The notes under the pieces are model-generated. The model saw only the letters and a program-made list of their open reading frames with translations. It searched no databases and was not told the origin of the DNA. Positions 44,321 through 52,736 of a stretch of DNA of 64,000 nucleotides are shown in pieces (the first letter of the stretch is position 1; each line of letters opens with the position of its first letter). Source of the stretch: an uncultured Bacteroidia bacterium (GTDB lineage Bacteria > Bacteroidota > Bacteroidia > Bacteroidales > F082); NCBI GenBank assembly GCA_902774295.1, contig CACYHP010000001.1, forward strand, positions 558,001-622,000, in the 5' to 3' direction. Made by a program: the position numbers and the translations under genes.

Positions 44321-46861
44321 TTAATAATTATCACGATAATCCTTCTTCTTCGTCAACTTCAAATCCTGCAGCGCCGACGCCTTCACGTTAATCTGGAAGT
44401 TCCACGACTTGTACGTTCCGTAAGGGATGACGTTGAATCGCATCTCCCAGCAGTGCAGGTCGCGATAGACGGTGAACGAGGTGTATGTTATCTTATGCGA
44501 CTCGAAGTCCCAACCTGTCTGCGCCGACACCTTCCATTTTGGCGAAAGCGTTATCTCACCGCTGAGTCCCAGCGTCTGCACCGTCGTCCTGTTGTCATTC
44601 AAAATCCAGTTTATATACGATAAATTGTTTGTCAGTCGTAAGTTATAGCTCAGCGACAGCGACCAGCTTGTCGACCAGTCGACATATCCATCGGGGTTGT
44701 TGCGGATGTCGTTAAGCTCCTCCTCGGAGGCGTTCGGCGATGATATCAGCGGCCGGTCGTCAGCCTCTTTGTTTTTGCTCTTTTTCTTTCCGAATGTCTT
44801 GTCGTTGATGGTATAACTTGCGCTGAAGTTCCATGCCACGCTCTTCTTTCTGAAAAGTCTCTTGTTGACGTCCCACTCGTATTTGTTGAGCTGTTTGGTG
44901 CCTGTCGAATCCAAGACGTAAGGGTCCCACACACTCGCATATTGTATCGTGAAGTTCTTGAAGAGCGTGGTACGTCCGCTGATGTTGAGGTACGACCAGT
45001 TCAAGGAGTCTTTCGCGATATCGTAATTGCCTGATAATGTGAGGTTGTCGATGAGGACGATCTTCTTAAGACCCGTCACCGTGTCTTTTCTTGAAGGCAC
45101 TTTTATCTCGATGTTATTGCTAAAGCTGTATGTCAGCCTTCCTGAACGCTGTGCGGGTGCAGTGCCATAGATGCCGCCTTGGTTGTAGGCATATTTCTGC
45201 TCCACGCCGTTGCCGTCGACATATGACGAATAATAACCCCAGAAGCTGTTGCTGAAGTCAGGGTTGTAGGAGAATCCCACGGTAGGCGTGAACACATGTC
45301 TGATGGCTCTCACCGGACCTTTCTTAAAGGTGAGCATTCCGTAAATCTTGGTGGTTAAATTACTCGACACGTCGTATGTGAATACATTGCTGAAATGAGG
45401 AATGGTGTCGGTATTTACATGTCCACTGCCGATGGTGTCCCAGACCCAGTCTTTCTTGTAATATTGGAGGTACATCTTATCGGTGAGATTCAACGACGTG
45501 GTCCATGTGAAGTATTTCATGAGTTTGATAGGCAAGTTGATAGGCACACGGTGCTGCATGCCGTTTTGCATGTTGTCGAGCCATCCGTCTTTGAAGAAGA
45601 GGCTGTCAGGCATGCTGATGTAGTTCTTGGTATTGGCTGTATAGCTGAGGTTTAACTCGCTGTACCAGTGTTTCTTGCCAGCCTTTCCAATGTTTTTCAA
45701 AGGATAGATACGGTTCATCGTGAAGGTGACTTCCGGCAAGGTGAGAGTCATCTGATGTGTCAGGGTGTTCTGGCTGTGGCTGCCGTTCACGGTGAGATAG
45801 AACAGGTTGGCGAAGCTCGTCTGATAGGCGATACTCGACTGGAAGGTGTTGCTCAGATACTCTGTCGTCGAGATGGCGTTGTATTTGTTGTAGTTGCTGC
45901 TCACGATGTAGACATCGGCTGAGAACGACGATTTCGGCCTGGCTTTCGGGTCTTGTTTGTGCACCCATCTGATTTTGTAGTCGGTGCTTTCGGTGTAGTC
46001 GGCAGAGCCTTCGACACCCACCTTGTTGATGGCGTAACTTCCTGAGAGCGAGCCGTTGAACTTGTATCTGCTGACGTATCTGAACGTAGGTTTCACCGCC
46101 CAGCTGCCTCGGGTGTAGATGTCGCCGAGAACCTGCAGGTCCATGTGCGGGTTGATAGCCCAGTAATAACCTCCGTTTTCAAGGTAATAACCGCGGTTTG
46201 CCGAGTTACCGAACGACGGTATGATGATGCCCGAACGCTGCCCCTTGCTGTTTGGAATGAAGGCAAAAGGAATCGCAATGGGTATTGGCGTCTCTTCTAT
46301 CTTCGCGTAAAGCACCTTAGCCACAATCTTGTCGTCAGGGATGACGATAGCCTTGTTGAAATGGAATTCGTAATGCGGATGCTCGCGGTTGCTGCACGTG
46401 GTGAACGAGCCCGACCTGATGTTGATCTTCCCGTCGTCCATCTTCTTAATCTTGTCGCCGTGAAGATAGTTCTGGTTGTCTTCGGTGAACACCTTCCTGA
46501 TGATACCTTTCTTCGTGTCGAAATTAAACTCCATCTCGTCGGAATAGTATTTCTGACCGGCTTGCGTGAAGATAGGCTTCCCGACGATTTTCCCTGTGGA
46601 ATCAGGCATTCCCTTCGCATAAACGGAGTGCTTCTCGAAGTTAAACTCGATATAGTCAGCCTGAATCTCTATGTCGTCGTATTTGATTACCGCGCCGCCA
46701 AAATAGTAAATCTTGTTGTTCTTGAAATCCTGGATGGTGGAGTCGTTACAGCTGCGTTCGATCTGAGCGTCAATCTTGCTCTGACCCCTGCCGATAAGCG
46801 AAAAAACCATCATGCAGAAGAAAAAAACAACAAAAAAACGATATATTGGCCTTGTGTACAA
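44321..46861 (-). CDS. LptD-like outer-membrane LPS assembly protein
   Basis: 846 residues. An in-frame stop lies just upstream, so the start is probably the TTG at 46861, which gives a signal peptide (RFFVVFFFCMMVFSLIGRG). N-terminal OstA-like jellyroll (about 35-200: KIYYFGGAVIKYDDIEIQADYIEF, YYSDEMEFNFDTKKG). Then LPS-barrel features typical of the Bacteroidetes LptD family (IPFAFIPNSKGQRSGIIIPSFGNSANRGYYLENGGYYWAI) and many amphipathic beta strands to the C-terminus. It inserts LPS into the outer leaflet; a candidate periplasmic partner is at 36257. Divergent from the amidase gene. Confidence 0.88.
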   Translation of the reverse strand: MYTRPIYRFFVVFFFCMMVFSLIGRGQSKIDAQIERSCNDSTIQDFKNNKIYYFGGAVIKYDDIEIQADYIEFNFEKHSVYAKGMPDSTGKIVGKPIFTQAGQKYYSDEMEFNFDTKKGIIRKVFTEDNQNYLHGDKIKKMDDGKINIRSGSFTTCSNREHPHYEFHFNKAIVIPDDKIVAKVLYAKIEETPIPIAIPFAFIPNSKGQRSGIIIPSFGNSANRGYYLENGGYYWAINPHMDLQVLGDIYTRGSWAVKPTFRYVSRYKFNGSLSGSYAINKVGVEGSADYTESTDYKIRWVHKQDPKARPKSSFSADVYIVSSNYNKYNAISTTEYLSNTFQSSIAYQTSFANLFYLTVNGSHSQNTLTHQMTLTLPEVTFTMNRIYPLKNIGKAGKKHWYSELNLSYTANTKNYISMPDSLFFKDGWLDNMQNGMQHRVPINLPIKLMKYFTWTTSLNLTDKMYLQYYKKDWVWDTIGSGHVNTDTIPHFSNVFTYDVSSNLTTKIYGMLTFKKGPVRAIRHVFTPTVGFSYNPDFSNSFWGYYSSYVDGNGVEQKYAYNQGGIYGTAPAQRSGRLTYSFSNNIEIKVPSRKDTVTGLKKIVLIDNLTLSGNYDIAKDSLNWSYLNISGRTTLFKNFTIQYASVWDPYVLDSTGTKQLNKYEWDVNKRLFRKKSVAWNFSASYTINDKTFGKKKSKNKEADDRPLISSPNASEEELNDIRNNPDGYVDWSTSWSLSLSYNLRLTNNLSYINWILNDNRTTVQTLGLSGEITLSPKWKVSAQTGWDFESHKITYTSFTVYRDLHCWEMRFNVIPYGTYKSWNFQINVKASALQDLKLTKKKDYRDNY

Positions 46862-46922
46862 GATTTTTATCTAATTTTGTAAAAAATTCAAATCAATTCA
46901 AACTGCAAAGATACGATTTTTT

Positions 46923-48002
46923 ATGAACGGCAAACTTATATTTTTTATTATATTAATAGGATTTTTGCTTTTCACTCCTGCGATTCAAGCCCAAAATGCT
47001 AAGATTCAGACTGTTGTGATCGATGCGGGTCATGGCGGGAAGGATGCGGGAGCCGTCGGAAAGAAGTCGAAAGAGAAGGAGATAACCCTCGCAGTGGCTA
47101 AAAAAACAGGCGAATATATCAAGAAGAAATACCCTGATGTGAAGGTCATCTACACGCGCACCTCCGATGTCTTTGTCGAGCTGATGGAACGTGCCCGCAT
47201 TGCAAACCGCAACAATGCCGACGTTTTTATCTCAATACATTGTAACTCAGTGGCTAACTCGCCTAAAACAGGCGGCGTGGAGACCTTTATCATGGGTGAC
47301 CACCGCAACAGTGCCAACCTCGCTGTCGCTAAACGCGAAAACGCCTCTATTCTCTACGAAAGCAACGTTGAGGAGAACTATGGCGGCTTCGACCCGAACA
47401 GCACCGAGGCATATATCGCCTTCAGCTTCATCCAGAGTGAGTTCAAACAGCACTCGCTCGAGCTCGCTGAACTCGTTCAGAGTGAGATGGTTAACAGGGC
47501 AAAACGGCACGATAGGGGAGTGCAGCAAGCAGGATTTCTGGTGCTTTACAAGACCGCGATGCCATCTATCTTGGTGGAGCTCGGCTTCATCTCAAATCCC
47601 ACCGAGGAGGCTTATATGATGTCGAAAGACGGCCAGGATGTCCTCGCGTCGGCAATATATCGCGCCTTCTGCACCTACAAGACCAACTATGAGAAAGATT
47701 CCGTTGAGCTCCAGCAGGAAGTGTCGGAGACACCTAAACAGCCCGAAAAACCAGCTATCGACAAAAACGTTGGAATAGTATACAAGGTGCAGTTCACCAC
47801 CAAAAACCGCCCTGTCGACAACCCTTCGTCTGTTTATAAAAACCTGAGAGATGTCGATTATTATGAGCATAACGGCATGTTCAAATACACTGCCGGCTGC
47901 TTTGCCACCAAATCAGAAGCCGATGCCTACCTCAAAGAGGTAATAAAACAAGGCTACGACGGCGCCTTTGTTGTGAAATTCGAAAACGGAATCAGAAAAT
48001 AA
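46923..48002 (+). CDS. N-acetylmuramoyl-L-alanine amidase with SPOR domain
   Basis: 359 residues. Signal peptide at 1-23 (IIFLIGFLLFTPAIQAQ-like). Amidase_3 domain (28-245): VVIDAGHGGKDAGA (zinc His), VFISIHCNS (zinc His) and PSILVELGFISNPTE (catalytic Glu). A linker rich in Gln, Pro and Glu leads to a C-terminal SPOR-like domain (about 285-355: VYKVQFTTKNRP ... YTAGCFATKSEADAYLKEV) that binds denuded glycan at division sites. The enzyme cuts the stem peptide from peptidoglycan and probably works in daughter-cell separation. Confidence 0.93.
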   Translation: MNGKLIFFIILIGFLLFTPAIQAQNAKIQTVVIDAGHGGKDAGAVGKKSKEKEITLAVAKKTGEYIKKKYPDVKVIYTRTSDVFVELMERARIANRNNADVFISIHCNSVANSPKTGGVETFIMGDHRNSANLAVAKRENASILYESNVEENYGGFDPNSTEAYIAFSFIQSEFKQHSLELAELVQSEMVNRAKRHDRGVQQAGFLVLYKTAMPSILVELGFISNPTEEAYMMSKDGQDVLASAIYRAFCTYKTNYEKDSVELQQEVSETPKQPEKPAIDKNVGIVYKVQFTTKNRPVDNPSSVYKNLRDVDYYEHNGMFKYTAGCFATKSEADAYLKEVIKQGYDGAFVVKFENGIRK

Positions 48003-48016
48003 AGATAAGAAGGATA

Positions 48017-48083
48017 AAAAAAGGATAAGAAGGATAAGTCTTATCAGCGAAGCGCTTATCCTTCTTATCTTTCTTATCCTTTC
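48017..48083. terminator. Bidirectional hairpin of GGATAAGAA repeats between convergent genes
   Basis: AAGGATAAGAAGGATAAG at about 48023-48040 pairs with CTTATCCTTCTTATC at 48056-48070; further GATAAGAAGGATAA units and TTTCTTATCC units flank it. It sits between the 3' ends of the amidase and dipeptidyl peptidase genes. No long T-run, so termination is inferred. Confidence 0.55.
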
Positions 48084-48097
48084 TAACTTTCTGAGGA

Positions 48098-50239
48098 TTA
48101 AAGATTTGCTTTGAAGTATTCAGTAATCTTCTCAATCAAATGCGCCCTATCCATGCCATACACATTGTGGTCGTGGCCAGGATACACGAAGTAATCCATC
48201 TGTTTCTGGTTGTGGATGGCGTTCTCCAGGAAGCTGAGGCTGTTCTGCCATACTACGGTAGGGTCGGTTGAGCAGTGGATTATAAGAAGCTTGCCTTCAA
48301 GCTTGTCGGTCTTGTTGTCCAAAGCCGTCAGCTCATAGCCTTCCGGGTTCTCCTGAGGAGTGTCCATGTAACGCTCGCCGTACATTATCTCGTAGTATTT
48401 CCAGTTGATGACCGGACCGCCGGCCACACTCACCTTGAATGTCTCAGGATAATTGATTTTCAATGATGTAGACATGAAACCGCCATAGCTCCAGCCGTCT
48501 GAACCGATACGCTCCGGGTCGATATACGGCTTGGTCTTGAGGTACTCGATGCCTGTCATCTGATCGTGCATCTCCATCTGTCCGCACTGACGGTGAATCA
48601 CCTGTTCGAAAGCCTCGCCACGGTCGGCAGAACCTCTGTTGTCGACAGTAAACACTATGAATCCCTCCTGTGCCAGATAGTTGAGGTAGATGCCTGCTCC
48701 TGCCAACCATGTGTCGGTGATGAGCTGGGCGTGTGGACCGCCGTAAACGTAAACAATAACAGGATATTTCTTGCTCTCGTCGAAGTTGTAAGGCTTTACA
48801 ATACGTGTGTAAAGCATCTGCCCGTCTTCCGCCTTGATGGAGTCAATCTCAGTCACGCCGAGGTTATAGTCTTTTAAAGGATTTTCGGCCTCATAAAGCG
48901 GTGCGAAGAATCTTCCTTTTTCATCCTGGATGCAAACGGCTCTCGGCACGTCGGTGCTACTGTAGTTGTCGATGAAGTAATCGCCGCTCTTGCTCGGAAT
49001 CACGCTGTGTGTGCCGTGTTTCTGAGTGATGCGTACCTTCTTGCCGTTTTTGATATTCACTTTGTAGAAATGACGCTGCAGCGGGCTGACTTCAGTCGAG
49101 GTATAGTATGCGTTGCCTTTGCCGTCGAAGCCGTCGAATGAGGTGACAACGTAGTTGCCTTTCTCAATCTGTTTTGCCTTCAAGGTCTTGGTGTTGTGCA
49201 GCCAGAGATGATAATAGCCGTTACGTTGGGCGAGCCATACAAATTCGGTGGTGCTGCCCGGCAGGAAGTGTGCTGGTCCCTGAGGCTCAACATACTGCTC
49301 ATCTTCATCATGGAAGATGGTCTGGCAGAATTCGCCGTTCAAAGTGTTGTATTCGTTGAAGTTCAACGTGTCCTGACCGCGGTTCAAGATGCCGATGTAA
49401 ATCTTCTCGTTGTCGTTGTTCCATGTAATGGCTGTGAGATAATGCTCCTCAGGCTCGCCAGTCTGCATCACCACATCAGTGCCCGCTGCGATGTCGTAAA
49501 CATGCAGTTTCACTATGTGTGAAGTCATTCCTGCCATAGGATATTTTATCGGTTTCGCCTCAGCAATACGCGTGGTGATGTCGACAAGCGGATAGTCTGT
49601 CACCATGCTCTCGTCCATGAGATAATAGGCGAGCTTGTTGCCGTCAGGTGACCAGAAAATGCCGCCGTCAATGGCGAATTCATTGCGGTGCACCGACTGT
49701 CCGGCAATCACATGCTCGGGGTTCTCTGTCAAACGAATCTGCTTGCCGCCATCGGCGATGTAAAGGTCGTTGTCGATGGTGTAAGCTATTCTGAAAGTCT
49801 TCTCGTTGAGAGTCACGTTTTCGGCGTTGGCTGGCAAGGTGTTAACTTCCTTTACGGATTTTTCGCTGACACTCAATGTGTTGAGGGTGAGACTGCCGTC
49901 GTCGCCTCTTCTGTAGAAATAGCCGTTGTTTTCGCTCTGCCATGTGATGTTTGGAAGTCTCTTGAAGACCTCGATGCCGTTGTCTTTGGCGATGCCGTTG
50001 AGCATGTCGAGGCTCAGCAGCGTGTGCGATGATTTCTCCCCAGGATTCTGGTATCTCAGCTCGTCACCTTCGCTGAAGACGTATTTGTTGCTGTCGCCTA
50101 ACCATTTGAAACTCTTGCCTTTAGGATAAACATCATAATTATTGTACGATGCATCCACCGGTGTTAACATTTTCTTTTCCTGTGCAAATGATGTCATGAC
50201 AAACATCAATGCAATGATTGTAAATAATAATTTTTTCAT
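48098..50239 (-). CDS. Dipeptidyl-peptidase IV family serine protease (S9B)
   Basis: 713 residues from ATG 50239. Signal peptide (KKLLFTIIALMFVMTSFAQ). N-terminal eight-bladed propeller domain (about 60-440; EGDELRYQNPG, WSPDGNKLAYYLMDES), then the alpha/beta-hydrolase domain with catalytic Ser in GSDGWSYGGFMS, Asp in IHCSTDPTV and His in GHDHNVYG. Family members release Xaa-Pro dipeptides from peptides and help periplasmic or surface peptide use. Length matches Bacteroidetes DPP IV. Confidence 0.95.
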   Translation of the reverse strand: MKKLLFTIIALMFVMTSFAQEKKMLTPVDASYNNYDVYPKGKSFKWLGDSNKYVFSEGDELRYQNPGEKSSHTLLSLDMLNGIAKDNGIEVFKRLPNITWQSENNGYFYRRGDDGSLTLNTLSVSEKSVKEVNTLPANAENVTLNEKTFRIAYTIDNDLYIADGGKQIRLTENPEHVIAGQSVHRNEFAIDGGIFWSPDGNKLAYYLMDESMVTDYPLVDITTRIAEAKPIKYPMAGMTSHIVKLHVYDIAAGTDVVMQTGEPEEHYLTAITWNNDNEKIYIGILNRGQDTLNFNEYNTLNGEFCQTIFHDEDEQYVEPQGPAHFLPGSTTEFVWLAQRNGYYHLWLHNTKTLKAKQIEKGNYVVTSFDGFDGKGNAYYTSTEVSPLQRHFYKVNIKNGKKVRITQKHGTHSVIPSKSGDYFIDNYSSTDVPRAVCIQDEKGRFFAPLYEAENPLKDYNLGVTEIDSIKAEDGQMLYTRIVKPYNFDESKKYPVIVYVYGGPHAQLITDTWLAGAGIYLNYLAQEGFIVFTVDNRGSADRGEAFEQVIHRQCGQMEMHDQMTGIEYLKTKPYIDPERIGSDGWSYGGFMSTSLKINYPETFKVSVAGGPVINWKYYEIMYGERYMDTPQENPEGYELTALDNKTDKLEGKLLIIHCSTDPTVVWQNSLSFLENAIHNQKQMDYFVYPGHDHNVYGMDRAHLIEKITEYFKANL

Positions 50240-50273
50240 ATTGTAATATTTTAGTTTATTCCTTATCACCCTT

Positions 50274-50335
50274 AAGCGGCTCCCTTAATGACCTTAACGG
50301 CATTAATGGCATTAAAGCCTTTAAGGCTGCCGCTT
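50274..50335. repeat. Inverted-repeat region between DPP IV and PcrB genes
   Basis: AAGCGGC (50274-50280) pairs with GCCGCTT (50329-50335); inside are repeated TTAAtG/CATTAA words (CCTTAACGGCATTAATGGCA). Could form a structured leader or weak terminator. A similar run of TTAAGG words is found at 34087-34130 before ptb. Confidence 0.5.
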
Positions 50336-50345
50336 TCAAGGCTTA

Positions 50346-51074
50346 TCAAGCTCCGTGTATCGCCTCCGCGAACTTCTTCAGCATCTCCGGCTCCTTCTCA
50401 AACGCTGTTCCAATCACGATGATGTCGGCTCCGGCTTTCACAGCGTCTGCTGCCATCTCCGGTGTCTTGATGCCACCGCCGACAATCAACGGGATGTTGA
50501 TCATCTGGCTCACCTTTGATATCATGCTTGTCGACACCGGCATCAGTGCGCCAGATCCTGCCTCGAGGTATATGAGTTTCAGGCCCAGCATCTCGCCGGC
50601 GATGGCGGTGCACATCGCGATGTCGTCCTTATCGTGCGGGATAGGGGTGGTGTCGCTCATATAAGTCACCGATGTGGCCTTGCCGCTATCGATGAGCATG
50701 TAACCTGTCGGGATAATCTCGTTGCCATAGAGCTTCAGATACGGCGCCGCAATGACATGACGTCCAATCAGCATCTCAGGGTTCCTTCCGGAGATGAGCG
50801 AGAGCAACAGAAATCCGTCGCAATACTTGCTGATTTGCAAAGAGTTACCAGGGAAAATCAACACCGGGATCTTCGAGTGCTCCTTGATGAGCTTGATGCA
50901 GTGATCGAGGCTGTCGGTGACGAGCAGGCTGCCGCCCACAAAGAAGAAATCCACATCGGCAGCGTTAGCCTTTTCGACAATCGAGAGAATCTGCTCGTCG
51001 GTAGGCTTGTCGGGATCGACAAGAACGGCAAGCTTTTTGCGTGTCTTATCTTGAAATTTGTCGTATATTGCCAT
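50346..51074 (-). CDS. Geranylgeranylglyceryl/heptaprenylglyceryl phosphate synthase (PcrB family)
   Basis: 242 residues. TIM-barrel prenyltransferase that joins a polyprenyl diphosphate to glycerol-1-phosphate. Features: KKLAVLVDPDKP at the first strand, DFFFVGGSLLVTD, PVLIFPGNSLQIS, YLEAGSGALMPVS (substrate Glu) and the phosphate-binding PLIVGGGIKTPEMA plus DIIVIGTAFEK. Group II enzymes of this type occur in Bacteroidetes and in archaea; the bacterial product is not well understood. Single gene next to a histidine kinase. Confidence 0.92.
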   Translation of the reverse strand: MAIYDKFQDKTRKKLAVLVDPDKPTDEQILSIVEKANAADVDFFFVGGSLLVTDSLDHCIKLIKEHSKIPVLIFPGNSLQISKYCDGFLLLSLISGRNPEMLIGRHVIAAPYLKLYGNEIIPTGYMLIDSGKATSVTYMSDTTPIPHDKDDIAMCTAIAGEMLGLKLIYLEAGSGALMPVSTSMISKVSQMINIPLIVGGGIKTPEMAADAVKAGADIIVIGTAFEKEPEMLKKFAEAIHGA

Positions 51075-51133
51075 AATAAAATTTTAATCCACGAAATTAC
51101 AACTTTTTATTGAATCTCAGCGCTATTTAGCCA

Positions 51134-52639
51134 TTATTTTTTCAAAATGATTCTGAAAGTGGTTCCTTGACCCATCACGCTGTTCTTCACGAAGATTTTT
51201 CCCTTGTGGTAATCCTCGATGATACGCTTCGCCAGCGACAGTCCGAGACCCCAGCCGCGTTTCTTGGAGGTGTAGCCGGGCTTGAAAATCTGCTTGTACA
51301 TGGAGCGGGGCAGGCCCTTGCCGGTGTCGCTGATGTCGATAAACACATTGCTGTCGTCTTCGGTGAGTTCTATGGTGATTTTGCCCTTGTCGCCCATAGC
51401 GTCGATGGCGTTCTTGGTGAGGTTTTCCAAAACCCAGCTGAACAATGGGGCGTTCATTGGTATCACTATCTCTCTGGAAGGCAGCAGTATTGCGAACTCG
51501 ATCTTCGACGACGACCTGCGCTGCATGTATTTCATGGTCTTGTCGACAGACGCCACCACGTCGGTGTCCTCCAAAGTCGGGATGGAGCCTATTTTTGAGA
51601 AACGTTTCGTTATGGTGTCGAGCCTTTTCAGGTCGTGCTCCATCTCTGCCGTCCCGTAAAACGGATGCTCCTCCAGCTTCATCAGCTCTATCCATCCCAT
51701 CAGCGAGCTCAGAGGCGTGCCGATCTGGTGTGCGGTCTCCTTCGCCATGCCTGCCCATACCTGGTTTTGCTCCGAACGGCGCACATAGCTGAACATCAGA
51801 TATGCCAGAAGCACAAACAGACCGAAAATCAGCATCTGAACCAGCGGGAAATAGCGCATCTGCAGCAGCAAATCCGACCTTCTGTAATAAATGTAAGCCT
51901 TATTGTCGTCAAGATAATTAACCTTGATGGGATAGTTCTCTTCCTGCATCGTACGAATCTGATTCTCAACGTATTTAGGGTCTTTCATCTTGATGGAGTC
52001 GAGGTTTCCGTATGCCAAAACGGTGTTGTCGATGCTGTCCATGATGATGACAGGCGCACCGACGGCATTGTCGGTCACATCGTTGATGAAAAGTTTGAAC
52101 AAATCATCCAAAACACCTTTCAACTCAGTGTAAATCAACGATTCTTTGTAAAAAAGCCACTTTGTCTTTCCGAAAAGGTCGATCTTTATAGGCTGATAAA
52201 CGCTGAATTCCATCATCATTTCCTCGTCGAACTTCGTCTTGTCTTTAAGATGTTCCGGCAAGTTGATGGAAAGGTCTATCTTTGCGGAATTGTCAGTAAT
52301 CACTACCGGAATGCTGATGTTGCTCTGTATGATGTCAAGATATATTGAGGTGTTTTCCTCCGGACTTGCCTCAAGAAAGCTCTCGTACGCCTTCGCCAGC
52401 AATTGCACGCGTTTCTGTTCCTGCTCGCTCACCTCGTTGAAGAAGACTTTGGTGTAATTCATCAGCTCAGCATGGCTCTGCATCGCCTCTGCCCACATCT
52501 CAATCTGCTTCGTCTCCTGTGCCGCAAAACGCTTCACCAAACGGCTCGTATACTGTATCGAAATGCTTATTATGATGACCGCCAGCACCGAGAGCGCCAG
52601 ATTCCACCATCTCTTCTGAATGTAAATGTTAGTTTTCAT
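51134..52639 (-). CDS. Sensor histidine kinase, membrane-bound
   Basis: 501 residues from ATG 52639. Two membrane helices (about 12-30 and 260-280) enclose an extracytoplasmic sensor domain of about 230 residues. The dimerisation box is AKETAHQIGTPLSSLMGWIEL (phosphate-accepting His in AHQIGTPL), then N box LTKNAIDAM, G1 DISDTGKGLP and G2 WGLGLSLAKRI. No response regulator is beside it, so it is an orphan kinase and its signal is unknown. Divergent from the LeuRS gene. Confidence 0.93.
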   Translation of the reverse strand: MKTNIYIQKRWWNLALSVLAVIIISISIQYTSRLVKRFAAQETKQIEMWAEAMQSHAELMNYTKVFFNEVSEQEQKRVQLLAKAYESFLEASPEENTSIYLDIIQSNISIPVVITDNSAKIDLSINLPEHLKDKTKFDEEMMMEFSVYQPIKIDLFGKTKWLFYKESLIYTELKGVLDDLFKLFINDVTDNAVGAPVIIMDSIDNTVLAYGNLDSIKMKDPKYVENQIRTMQEENYPIKVNYLDDNKAYIYYRRSDLLLQMRYFPLVQMLIFGLFVLLAYLMFSYVRRSEQNQVWAGMAKETAHQIGTPLSSLMGWIELMKLEEHPFYGTAEMEHDLKRLDTITKRFSKIGSIPTLEDTDVVASVDKTMKYMQRRSSSKIEFAILLPSREIVIPMNAPLFSWVLENLTKNAIDAMGDKGKITIELTEDDSNVFIDISDTGKGLPRSMYKQIFKPGYTSKKRGWGLGLSLAKRIIEDYHKGKIFVKNSVMGQGTTFRIILKK

Positions 52640-52736
52640 TCCACAAAAATACAAAAAATTTAAATAATATAAGGTGTGTAGCGAAAAATGTTGTAATTTT
52701 ACACGTTTTTTCAAACGCGAAAATTTTTAAAATATT

